Below, in pieces: positions 7,644-15,917 of a stretch of DNA of 55,333 bases. The translations under genes and the position numbers were made by a program. Origin of the DNA: Candidatus Geothermarchaeota archaeon. Its GTDB lineage: Archaea; Thermoproteota; Nitrososphaeria; Geothermarchaeales; JDFR-13. Under the pieces are notes generated by a model. It searched no databases, was not told where the DNA came from, and saw only the letters and a list, made by a program, of their open reading frames with translations. Where the stretch lies: assembly GCA_015523725.1 (NCBI GenBank), contig WAJV01000034.1, positions 1 through 55,333 on the forward strand. The letters are read 5' to 3'. Position 1 is the stretch's first letter; every line of letters starts with the position of its first letter.

Positions 7644-9314
7644 AGGGGGGATGTCATCCTTATGGGATATAATGTCTACTAATATTGGTTTATTACTTTT
7701 TACTACGTCTCTTACGGCGTCTTCAAGTTTATCGGAATTATTTACTTGAATAGAATCTATTCCCATGGCCTCCGCAATTTTTGCAAAATTTACATATCCT
7801 ATATATGTCTCTATTTCTTTATCGAAGTCTCTCTTACTTAAATAACCTAATATTCCATAACTACTATCGTTTATGACAAATATCTTTGCTTTAATATCAT
7901 GGTAGCTCATAGTGTTTAGCTCCATTAAGCTCATGAGTAAAGAACCGTCCCCCGTTATAGATATAACCTCTTTATTCGGTGTAGCTACTTTGGCCCCTAA
8001 TGCAGCTGCAAATGAATATCCTAGACTCCCGAAACCAGATGCATATAAATATCTAACATTATTCATTAATCCAATTATGTCCCTAGCCCAACTCTCGTTT
8101 CCCCCTACATCCGTTGTTACTATGGCTTCTCCTGGAAGATATTTGCTAATCATATATATGGCATAACCCATATGTATAGGCTTTCTATTGGAATTTGTTA
8201 ATACTTCTTCAATTATCTTCTCTTTAAACTCATTTATCATATCTCTATAGTCTGTGTTGAAGGGTTTCGATTCCAATCCCTGTTCAATTAATATATCTAT
8301 AATTTCATATCTCGGGGAATAGATATTTACAATCGTTTTACCGCTTTTCTCAGAATATTCTATTCTAGATTCATTCTCATAAAGTATTTCATCTAGTTCG
8401 CCTCTCACGTATAGACTTGGTAATATATGGATAACTGTTTCCGCAGATTTAGCATATTTAATTAAGGATTCTGAGTCGACTGAGTCGGGTCTTACTCCAA
8501 TCAATAACAAGGTATCAGCCTCCTCAAGAACATATCTAGCTGATTTTGCTATAGCGAATCTTTTTTCATAGTATCCAGCGAAATAGGGTGATGTTTGGGG
8601 AAGCGATCCAAGTGAGACCATGCTAGTAATGAATGGACTCTTTAAATCTCTTATTAATTGAGCTATTTTATCTATAGTATCTAAATACCAAGCCTCGTCA
8701 CCTAACACTATAGCTATCTTACCTTTCAAGAATCTTTCTATTGTGGTATCCGGTATCTTGACGAAATATTTTTGAAAGTCTTCTATCTGTATACCCTTAT
8801 AGCTTACTTTACTTCCAAGCACGTCTCTCGGTATTGATATGTGCACCGGCCCCATTCTCCCGACTTTAGTGCATATTAAGCCTTTCTTAACATATTCCTC
8901 TACTTGTTTGGGGTCATCGACTACATATGAAAATTTTGTTAATGGATAGCTTATCCAGGGTAGTATATTAGCTTCATCTAGGCCATGGAAGTCATATCTT
9001 TCTCCCAAAGGAACGTCCCCCGATATTAGTAATACTGGACTGCTTGTCGTGAATGCTTGGCCAATCCCTGTTAAGGCATTTGTGGCACCTGGGCCAGCTG
9101 TTACTATAGCAACTCCAGGTTTGCCTGAGGCTCTGGAGTAGGCTTCCGCCATGAATGTTGAGGCCATTTCGTGTCTATTCACCACTGCTTTGATCGTCCC
9201 TCTTTCTTCAATTGACCTGAATACGTGGTAGATGTGTGTACCTGGAATGCCAAATACATTATTTACCCCTAAGTCTTCAAGCGATTCTACTATTATGTCT
9301 CCAATATCCAACAT
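7632..9314 (-). CDS. Thiamine pyrophosphate-dependent enzyme, acetolactate synthase-like
   Basis: A 560-residue protein with the three-domain layout of the acetolactate synthase/pyruvate decarboxylase superfamily. The N-terminal TPP-pyrimidine domain has GIPGTHIYHVF and the catalytic Glu in NRHEMAS. The C-terminal domain has the GDGSLLMSLMEL...INDSSYGI TPP-Mg motif. No regulatory IlvN-type subunit is nearby, so biosynthetic acetolactate synthase is only one option; a decarboxylase of another 2-oxoacid is equally possible. The start is ATG 9314, seven bases after GGTG; TTG 9311 would have better spacing. It is divergent from the macrodomain gene. Confidence 0.8.
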   Translation of the reverse strand: MLDIGDIIVESLEDLGVNNVFGIPGTHIYHVFRSIEERGTIKAVVNRHEMASTFMAEAYSRASGKPGVAIVTAGPGATNALTGIGQAFTTSSPVLLISGDVPLGERYDFHGLDEANILPWISYPLTKFSYVVDDPKQVEEYVKKGLICTKVGRMGPVHISIPRDVLGSKVSYKGIQIEDFQKYFVKIPDTTIERFLKGKIAIVLGDEAWYLDTIDKIAQLIRDLKSPFITSMVSLGSLPQTSPYFAGYYEKRFAIAKSARYVLEEADTLLLIGVRPDSVDSESLIKYAKSAETVIHILPSLYVRGELDEILYENESRIEYSEKSGKTIVNIYSPRYEIIDILIEQGLESKPFNTDYRDMINEFKEKIIEEVLTNSNRKPIHMGYAIYMISKYLPGEAIVTTDVGGNESWARDIIGLMNNVRYLYASGFGSLGYSFAAALGAKVATPNKEVISITGDGSLLMSLMELNTMSYHDIKAKIFVINDSSYGILGYLSKRDFDKEIETYIGYVNFAKIAEAMGIDSIQVNNSDKLEDAVRDVVKSNKPILVDIISHKDDIPPLWR

Positions 9315-9377
9315 GATCACCATATGGTTTGAGATTGTCTTTAATATTAATTAGAGTATCTAGTTGAATTTATTTGT

Positions 9378-9935
9378 ATGGATGTATTTTCCTACCGTGG
9401 TAGACAAATCATTGTATTGAAGGGAGATATTACTGATGTTGAGGCCGATGCGATTGTTAATGCTGCCAATAGATTCTTAAAGCATGGAGGTGGAGTTGCT
9501 GCAGCTATTGTTAAAAAGGGAGGTTATATAATACAAAAGGAGAGTAATAAGATTGTTGCGGAGATGGGTCCGCTTGAGGTGGGTGAGGCTGTTGCGACCA
9601 CTGCGGGTAAACTTAAGGCTAAGAAGGTAATTCATACAGTTGGGCCTATGTATGGTGAGGGAAATGAAAGGGAGAAATTAATTAAGGCTGTTTATAATAG
9701 TTTGAGGTTGGCTGATTCAATGGGATTCGAGAGCATAGCCTTCCCTGCTATATCAACTGGAATATATAGGGTGCCTTTATCATTGGCCTCGAATGCCATC
9801 ATAGATGGGATAAAATTATTTATTGATGAGAATCCGGAGACGAGTATAAAAAAGATATTGCTAGTTCTTTATACTACTAGCGCTTATGATGTTTTTAGAG
9901 AGACTTCACGTAAGAAACTGGGAAAATCTATTTAA
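9378..9935 (+). CDS. Macrodomain (ADP-ribose-binding) protein
   Basis: The 185-residue single-domain protein has the macrodomain signature: ADAIVNAANRFLKHGGGVAAAI, then VIHTVGPMYG, and FPAISTGIYRVPL. The NAAN and GGGVA residues bind ADP-ribose in this fold. Members of this class bind or hydrolyse ADP-ribose adducts, including O-acetyl-ADP-ribose and protein or nucleic-acid ADP-ribosylation. ATG 9378 has no GGTG site and is probably leaderless. It meets the phosphatase gene tail to tail with a 4-base TTAA overlap. Confidence 0.9.
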   Translation: MDVFSYRGRQIIVLKGDITDVEADAIVNAANRFLKHGGGVAAAIVKKGGYIIQKESNKIVAEMGPLEVGEAVATTAGKLKAKKVIHTVGPMYGEGNEREKLIKAVYNSLRLADSMGFESIAFPAISTGIYRVPLSLASNAIIDGIKLFIDENPETSIKKILLVLYTTSAYDVFRETSRKKLGKSI

Positions 9936-10864
9936 TTCAAGACGTTTTTAACCTCTTCATCAGTAACCATAATTATCTCCTCAACTCCTTTTCGGTATGG
10001 CTCATCTAATGGTATTTTTATTATCGAGGCTCTATTGTTCATATATGGCGGCCCTAGTCTGGAAAATAAGGTTATTATTTTGCCGTTATGCCTATATTGA
10101 TAACCATTAACAGGCTCATGCCCTCTAATTATGATTGATAATTCATTCTTATCGAGGAATTTATGTGTTATATCCGGTCCGAATAGATATCCTACACCTC
10201 TATAGCTTGGGATGTATCCTTCTTCATTCATGGGGTCGTTCCACAAGATTTCTGTTAATGTCTCTTTATCTGGATATTGGTAATCTTGAATAGAGGTTTT
10301 CTTGACTGATATTCCTCCATGTAACATTAGTAATCTTGATTTAGATATGCATGCTATTGGTAAGTTGTCAAATATTTCTAGGAATAGTTCATATATTTTA
10401 CGCCATCTATTTGGATATCTGCTTCTTAGATATATGGGAAAATCATGGGGATAGGGTATTAACCATCTTGGGGGTTCATGGTTACCTCTTAAGAGTATTA
10501 TTTGATTTTTATGGGATAATTGTAATGTCATTAAGAACAAAATTGTTTCAATTTGGTACGGTCCTCTATCGATGTAGTCTCCAAGGAATATAACTTTGCC
10601 ATTATTTGTTAGGTGATTCTTAATGTCGGCCTTCTCCAAAAGAATTGATATGGTGGCAATATCTCCATGTATGTCGCCAATTATTAATCCATCTCCATCA
10701 AATAGGTATATTAATTTCCCTCTTTGGTCAAAATATTTCTTCATATCAATTAAATATGCTTTATATTCCTCGAGAAACTGCATTATTCTTGTTTCATCGA
10801 TTGAGCGTATGCTTCTCAATAGTTTGGCTATATATTCATCACTCAATCTATCACCATTAAACAT
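9932..10864 (-). CDS. PPP-family serine/threonine protein phosphatase
   Basis: A metallophosphatase with the three PPP-family signatures in order: GDIHGD (about residue 74), GDYIDRGPY (about 103) and LLRGNHEPP (about 135). The later LHGGI and RGHEPV histidines complete the two-metal site. At 310 residues it has the typical size of archaeal PP1/2A-like enzymes, which dephosphorylate serine/threonine in proteins. ATG 10864 is listed. TTG 10846 lies nine bases after a GGTG and may be the true start, removing six residues. No kinase gene is adjacent. Confidence 0.87.
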   Translation of the reverse strand: MFNGDRLSDEYIAKLLRSIRSIDETRIMQFLEEYKAYLIDMKKYFDQRGKLIYLFDGDGLIIGDIHGDIATISILLEKADIKNHLTNNGKVIFLGDYIDRGPYQIETILFLMTLQLSHKNQIILLRGNHEPPRWLIPYPHDFPIYLRSRYPNRWRKIYELFLEIFDNLPIACISKSRLLMLHGGISVKKTSIQDYQYPDKETLTEILWNDPMNEEGYIPSYRGVGYLFGPDITHKFLDKNELSIIIRGHEPVNGYQYRHNGKIITLFSRLGPPYMNNRASIIKIPLDEPYRKGVEEIIMVTDEEVKNVLN

Positions 10865-10896
10865 ATATTATTATCCCATTTTTAGATATCCTGCAG

Positions 10897-12192
10897 TTAT
10901 TTTGCGAATAGTTTTTTCCTATATGCGTATAAATCCAAGAATCCATGGCCACTAATATTCATCAAAATTATTTTCTCTTCACCTTTCTTATCGAGTTCTT
11001 TTGCTATGTCTATAGTGGCCCTGATTGCATAACTTGATTCAGGGGCAGGTATCCATCCCTCTGTTTCAGTGAATAATTTTGCAGCTTGAAATATCGATTT
11101 TTCATCAGTTGGATATGCTAATGCATCTATATATCCGTGGTGGCGTAGTAGGCTTATTATTGGGGCTGCTGCATGATATCTTAATCCATCGGCCATGATT
11201 GGAGGCATTCTGGTTTTGTGGCCAAGTGTATACATCTTTAATTTTGGAGTGTATTCGGCTACATCACCATAATCATATCTATATGTACCTTTGATGAGAT
11301 TGGGGGCTGCTTCTGATTGGGCAGCCACAAATCTTATCTTCTTCTTTTTATTTAACACATCCATCATGAAAGGTAGTGATATTCCTCCAAAGTTACTTCC
11401 CCCTCCTAGGCAAGCCACGATTATATCTGGATACATATCTAATTTATTAAATTGTTCTTTAGCCTCGAGACCGATTATAGTTTGGTGTAGCAGGACGTGG
11501 TTTAAGACTGATCCTAATGCATATGCTGTATTTCTTTTCTTGGACGCATATTCTAGTCCTTCTGATATGGCTAGGCCTAAGGACCCCTCTTTCTCACCTC
11601 TCTTTAGTCCTTCTCTTCCCGCTTCAGTAATTTTGCTTGGAGATGCATAGACTTTCGCTCCATATAAACGCATAAATGTTCTTCTATCTCTCTTCCAGGT
11701 ATATACTGACCTAACCCAAAAAACTACTGCATTTAAGTCGTTTAGTTTAGCTGCATATGATAAAGCGGTTCCCCACTGTCCAGCTCCAGTTTCGGTTACT
11801 AGGGTTTCTATACCCGCTTTTTTAGCATAATATGCTTGGGCGAGGGCTGTGTTTACTTTATGCGAGCCCGTTGGGGATAAGTCCTCCCTTTTGTAGAAGA
11901 TTTTTACTTTCTTTAACTTTAGCGCCTTCTCGAGCCTAACCGCTCTATATAGGGGCCTTGGCCTACCGGCATGGATATATAATTCCCTCAACTCATCTGG
12001 AATTTTTACAAATCTCTCATCTGTATATTCCTGGCGCCAACATTCTGGAATACTGACCTCCTCCAAAAACCTAATTTTATCTCCCCCAGTTGGATCCATT
12101 GGTTTAGGTAAAGGTTCAGGTAAGTCTGGTAATATGTTATACCAATATTTTGGGAGTTCATCTGGTTCTAGTTCCACTCTATCAATAAACAT
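10897..12192 (-). CDS. trpB: Tryptophan synthase beta chain, TrpB2 type
   Basis: The 431-residue protein condenses indole with serine to give tryptophan using PLP. The PLP lysine lies in REDLSPTGSHKVNTALAQA, and the phosphate-binding glycine loop is CLGGGSNFGG. The N-terminal extension (RPRPLYRAVRLEKAL, preceded by PMDPTGG) is typical of the longer TrpB2 class. That class is usually not paired with TrpA, and no trpA or other trp gene is nearby. The start ATG 12192 lies nine bases after GGTG; an in-frame ATG at 12252 would add twenty atypical residues. Confidence 0.93.
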   Translation of the reverse strand: MFIDRVELEPDELPKYWYNILPDLPEPLPKPMDPTGGDKIRFLEEVSIPECWRQEYTDERFVKIPDELRELYIHAGRPRPLYRAVRLEKALKLKKVKIFYKREDLSPTGSHKVNTALAQAYYAKKAGIETLVTETGAGQWGTALSYAAKLNDLNAVVFWVRSVYTWKRDRRTFMRLYGAKVYASPSKITEAGREGLKRGEKEGSLGLAISEGLEYASKKRNTAYALGSVLNHVLLHQTIIGLEAKEQFNKLDMYPDIIVACLGGGSNFGGISLPFMMDVLNKKKKIRFVAAQSEAAPNLIKGTYRYDYGDVAEYTPKLKMYTLGHKTRMPPIMADGLRYHAAAPIISLLRHHGYIDALAYPTDEKSIFQAAKLFTETEGWIPAPESSYAIRATIDIAKELDKKGEEKIILMNISGHGFLDLYAYRKKLFAK

Positions 12193-12366
12193 ATTTTCAC
12201 CAATAAAGACTTCGCTTTGGAGGTTATTTGAATAAGAAATATATATTTTCAATATCTTAATGTATATTAAAGCTTACTGGTGAATAGTCTGTTTTTTATA
12301 GGGTTTTCCCAATTTTCTCTATTATTATCATAGTTTGTTGCATATATTGACTGAGTGGTGATGGAA

Positions 12367-12834
12367 ATGACTAGACCACCTCTTAGAATGATTACGTATG
12401 GATTATTTATTGGAAGTATTGGTGACGGTGAAGTTGTGGTTGCTGTGTTGAATTGGATAACTCAAGCATCCTTCGAACCTCCCCTTTTGGTAGTTGCTTT
12501 GAAGAAAGGCACAGCTATAAATAGATTGTTTAGGGAGAAAAGGTTCATGACTATTAATGTTGTTCCCGAAGGTGATTTAGATATGGTCAAAGCATTTTTC
12601 GGAAAAGTTGTTATAGAGGGAGATAAGGCTAATGGATACCGTTTTAAATATTCAGCTAGCAGCGGTGGATTAATATTGATGGATTCCTTGGGATACTTTG
12701 ATGTTGAGTTGGTCGATGTGTATGAGGGTGGTGATCACGATATATTTATTGTAAAATTTGTGGATGGTGAGGTGTTTAAAGAGGGTGGTAAACCAATTGT
12801 TATATGGGATACTCCATGGTATTACGGAGGTTGA
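12367..12834 (+). CDS. Flavin reductase-like domain protein
   Basis: A 155-residue protein with the split-barrel FMN-binding pattern: MTRPPLRMITYGLFIGSIGDGEVVVAVLNWITQASFEPPLLVVALKKGTA near the N-terminus and the INVVPEGDLDMVKAFFGK stretch. Relatives are flavin reductases, flavoredoxins or Hpa-C-type components. The partner oxygenase or electron donor cannot be inferred from neighbours. ATG 12367 follows GGTG by ten bases; upstream in-frame GTG and ATG codons at 12355 to 12361 overlap that motif. Confidence 0.78.
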   Translation: MTRPPLRMITYGLFIGSIGDGEVVVAVLNWITQASFEPPLLVVALKKGTAINRLFREKRFMTINVVPEGDLDMVKAFFGKVVIEGDKANGYRFKYSASSGGLILMDSLGYFDVELVDVYEGGDHDIFIVKFVDGEVFKEGGKPIVIWDTPWYYGG

Positions 12835-12908
12835 TTAAATAATAAGTTTAATGTCAATATATTATGTAAAAATTTAAATTGTCAATATGATTTCTCAATG
12901 GATTTGGT

Positions 12909-13412
12909 ATGCGTGGGAGGGTGGTATACTTACCCTCGGATAAAGAATTTGTAAAGCGTTTATTAAGGGTTTATGAACCTTCCCCGGGAGTAAAGATATT
13001 GGACTTGGGTTCTGGCGATGGAAGGATTCTCGAGAGTTTTCTCGATAAATATAGTGATATCAAGGCATTTGGTGTAGAGATAAATCCTAACCTAGTCAGT
13101 CTTTCTAGGAGAAGATTAAGTAGGTTTAAGGATATAGCTCAAATTAAGCTCGGAAATATGTATAACGTGAATCTGTCTGATTACGATGTTGTATATACAT
13201 ATCTGACTAGGAATGCTTTATTTAATCTCAGGCCAAATATAAACAAGCTACTGAGCTCTGGGGGAATTTTGATTGCTCATGACTATCCGGTGCCAGGTAT
13301 CAGACCCTCGCTTACCGATGTAGTTGATTTGAGTGGAAAGAAACACTATATATTTATATATTTTGATAAAGACAGGGTTAAAAAAAGTTTGTTGAAGGGA
13401 TTAAGAATTTAA
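12909..13412 (+). CDS. Class I SAM-dependent methyltransferase
   Basis: The 167-residue protein has SAM-binding motif I (VKILDLGSGDGRILESFL, residues about 32-49) and the acidic motif II (AFGVEINPNLVSLSRRRL). The SDYDVVYTYLTRNAL segment is the usual post-motif region. Size and sequence fit small archaeal methyltransferases of the type that act on proteins such as lysine residues, but the substrate cannot be told. It probably has a short leader. It ends in a 4-base TTAA overlap with the convergent gene. Confidence 0.8.
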   Translation: MRGRVVYLPSDKEFVKRLLRVYEPSPGVKILDLGSGDGRILESFLDKYSDIKAFGVEINPNLVSLSRRRLSRFKDIAQIKLGNMYNVNLSDYDVVYTYLTRNALFNLRPNINKLLSSGGILIAHDYPVPGIRPSLTDVVDLSGKKHYIFIYFDKDRVKKSLLKGLRI

Positions 13413-13939
13413 TAATTATCTAGACTCAGTTTCTTTGCATACTCTTTACTTTTAAATAATACTTTCTCCCTCTCGGAAATTATTGTATGTAATTCATCCT
13501 TAGTTAATTCCCTGGCTTTATGGGCTGGTATTCCCATGATGAGTGAGTTGGCTGGATATTCTTTCTTTGGGGGTACGACGCTTCCAGCGGCGACTATCGA
13601 ATTATCATTTATTATTGCATTATCTAGAACTATGGCTCCAATCCCAATTAATACATTTGATCCAATAACTGCTCCGTGTATTATCGCTCCATGGCTTATT
13701 AAGGATCCTGAGCCTATTTTTACTGGGCTATTTTCCGGGGCCTCAATTAAACAGTTCTCTAAGACTGCTACCCTATTACCTAACTCTATTCTAGCCTCAT
13801 CCCCTCTTAAAATGGATCCGAATAATATAGCTGATTCATCACCAATTATTACCTCGCCCATAATGCGGGCCATGGGATCAATAAATACCTTTTTCCCAAT
13901 TCTCGGCTTTTTTCCAAATACCTCAACGATATTCTTCAT
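13409..13939 (-). CDS. Gamma-carbonic anhydrase-like left-handed beta-helix protein
   Basis: The 176-residue hexapeptide-repeat protein follows the gamma-carbonic anhydrase/YrdA pattern: IMGEVIIGDESAILFGSILRGDEARIELGN, then SLISHGAIIHGAVIGSNVLIGIGAIVLDNA and SLIMGIPAHKARELT. Two zinc histidines (SHGAIIHGA) are present. The first one, usually in a xxHV segment after the RGD block, is replaced in VLENCLIEAPE. Zinc binding may therefore be altered. It lies three bases after the aldo/keto reductase stop, so the two are likely cotranscribed. Confidence 0.82.
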   Translation of the reverse strand: MKNIVEVFGKKPRIGKKVFIDPMARIMGEVIIGDESAILFGSILRGDEARIELGNRVAVLENCLIEAPENSPVKIGSGSLISHGAIIHGAVIGSNVLIGIGAIVLDNAIINDNSIVAAGSVVPPKKEYPANSLIMGIPAHKARELTKDELHTIISEREKVLFKSKEYAKKLSLDNY

Positions 13940-13942
13940 ATT

Positions 13943-14899
13943 TTATACTACTCTATTAATCCTAATATCTTTGCTTAGTTGATCTATCTTTAGCCAATCA
14001 TCGAATTCCAAGCGCCACCCTACACATCCAATATTATCTAGTACTTGCTGGGGATTTTTTGCACCTGGTATGGGTAGCGTATTTGGGTATGCTGTTACAA
14101 TCCAGTTGAGTGCTACTTGTGCCGGTGTCTTCCCATATTTACTGGCGATTTCATTTAGTAATTCAACTAATTTATATATTTTCTTAAAGTTGTCGGGGTG
14201 AAAGATTGGTTCCCTGCTTCTTACATCTTGGAATTGTGGGAGATTATCCGGTGTATATTTGCCGGTTAATGCCCCCTTAGCCAATGGGCTCCATGGAATA
14301 ACTATTAAGTCCTCCCTTAAGGCATATGGAATGATTTCTTTTTCAGCGTCTCTCTCAACTAGGTTATACCTAACCTGTATGGATACTATGTCGGTGGTTG
14401 ATAGGCATGCTCTCGCCGATTCTATTAACTCTACTGGGAAGTCGCTTAACCCGATGTACCTAATTAATCCCATGTTTAATAACTGTTCAAGCGCCTCCAT
14501 ATATTCGCATGTAGGGAAGTTGTGCCATAGTGGAGGCCAATGAACCTGCATTAGATCAATGACATCAGTCTGGAGTCTCTTTAGACTTAATTGGGTGGCC
14601 CTCAATACGTCATCGCGTGACAAGTATTGCCCAGGTATTTTCGTCGCTATAAAAACCTCATCTCTTATTCCAAGTTCTTTTAATGCCTTACCTAAATATT
14701 CTTCACTCAATCCGTCCCCATATACCATTGCCGTGTCGAAGAAGTTTACTCCATTCTCATAGGCCGTCTCAATAATTTTCTTTGCATCTTCATAATTGGT
14801 TACTCCCCATGTCTCACTTATTTGCCATAGTCCCAATCCTATTCTACTAACCCTCTCCCCAGTCCATCCGAGGTCTATCTTCTCAATCTCTTCACTCAT
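13943..14899 (-). CDS. Aldo/keto reductase
   Basis: The 318-residue NADPH-dependent TIM-barrel oxidoreductase has the catalytic tetrad in its usual setting: Asp and Tyr in FFDTAMVYGDGLSEE, Lys in IATKIPG and His in MQVHWPP. The C-terminal LPIPGAKNPQQVLDN matches the coenzyme-binding end. The closest class is the YajO/tas-like AKR group acting on small aldehydes or sugars. ATG 14899 lies ten bases after GGTG; the in-frame ATG at 14911 overlaps that site. Confidence 0.9.
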   Translation of the reverse strand: MSEEIEKIDLGWTGERVSRIGLGLWQISETWGVTNYEDAKKIIETAYENGVNFFDTAMVYGDGLSEEYLGKALKELGIRDEVFIATKIPGQYLSRDDVLRATQLSLKRLQTDVIDLMQVHWPPLWHNFPTCEYMEALEQLLNMGLIRYIGLSDFPVELIESARACLSTTDIVSIQVRYNLVERDAEKEIIPYALREDLIVIPWSPLAKGALTGKYTPDNLPQFQDVRSREPIFHPDNFKKIYKLVELLNEIASKYGKTPAQVALNWIVTAYPNTLPIPGAKNPQQVLDNIGCVGWRLEFDDWLKIDQLSKDIRINRVV

Positions 14900-14984
14900 A
14901 TATTTCACCATACAATTTTCTCCCTTTAGATAATTGAGATTGATATTATATTATTTAAATTAGTTGTTGAGTGGTGGGATTGGG

Positions 14985-15917
14985 ATGGACGTGGTCTTGG
15001 ATATGGATCCTGGAGTCGATGACGCGGTTGCACTTATGTTGGCTTTGAATAGTGAGGAGCTGAATATAGTTGGGATAACTACAACATATGGTAATGTACC
15101 TGTTGATATCGCGACTAAGAACGTTTTCCGTGTATTGTCTCTCGCTAATAGGATTGATGTACCTGTTTATGTAGGTTCATATAGACCAATACTTAGTTTC
15201 GCTGGTTATGCTGAGGATATCCATGGTGAAGATGGATTGGGTGGTGTCTCGATCCCCTATGTTGATATATCACCTAAGGGATCTGCAGTTCCCTTCCTCA
15301 TGCATGCTGCTAGGGAGTATGAAGATTTAACTATAGTCTCCACCGGCCCTTTGACAAATATTGCTTTAGCCATTTTAGTGGATAGGGAGTTCCCTAGACA
15401 CGTAGGGAGATTGATTCATATGGGTGGCGCGTATGGATTGACTGACTATGGTTATGGAAATGTTGGTCCAGTTAATGAATTTAACATTTATAGCGATCCC
15501 CATGCTGCTAAAGTAGTTTTCGAGAGTGATCTAGATATTTTCAGCATTGGTCTCGATGTAACCATGAATCCATCGGCCATGTTTAATGAGCATGAGGTGA
15601 GGTCGATTGGTAAAAAGGGTGGAGAATTTGGTAGGTATATTCCACATATGGTTAGGAGGATTATTGAGAAGGAGGGCGCTGTTGCTTTTCACGACGCTGT
15701 TCCAGTAGCATATTTGGTAGATAATTCTCTGTTAAAGTTTAGGGATCTGTATGTATCTATAGAGGTTTCTGGCGTGGAGGCTTATGGAGCTATGATCGTA
15801 GATAGGAGGAATTGGTTACCGAGTGAGCTTAGGCAAGGGAGTTTAGTTAAGGTTGCTTATTGGATAGATGGTGATAAGTTTAAGAGGATTCTTTGGGATA
15901 GGGTGTTTATGCATTAG
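14985..15917 (+). CDS. Inosine/uridine-preferring nucleoside hydrolase
   Basis: The 310-residue protein begins MDVVLDMDPGVDDAVALMLAL, the calcium-binding DxDxGxDD motif of the nucleoside hydrolase superfamily. It also has the IVGITTTYGN, LTIVSTGPLTNIALAI and GAYG...NEFNIYSDPHAAKVVF blocks. It hydrolyses ribonucleosides to free base and ribose, which fits the nucleoside ABC transporter further along the window. ATG 14985 lies twelve bases after GGTG. The gene ends in a 4-base overlap with the convergent polymerase gene. Confidence 0.92.
   Translation: MDVVLDMDPGVDDAVALMLALNSEELNIVGITTTYGNVPVDIATKNVFRVLSLANRIDVPVYVGSYRPILSFAGYAEDIHGEDGLGGVSIPYVDISPKGSAVPFLMHAAREYEDLTIVSTGPLTNIALAILVDREFPRHVGRLIHMGGAYGLTDYGYGNVGPVNEFNIYSDPHAAKVVFESDLDIFSIGLDVTMNPSAMFNEHEVRSIGKKGGEFGRYIPHMVRRIIEKEGAVAFHDAVPVAYLVDNSLLKFRDLYVSIEVSGVEAYGAMIVDRRNWLPSELRQGSLVKVAYWIDGDKFKRILWDRVFMH

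Noticed and set aside
12355-12357. GTG 12355 as start of the flavin reductase gene
   Set aside because: It overlaps the GGTG ribosome-binding motif that serves ATG 12367.
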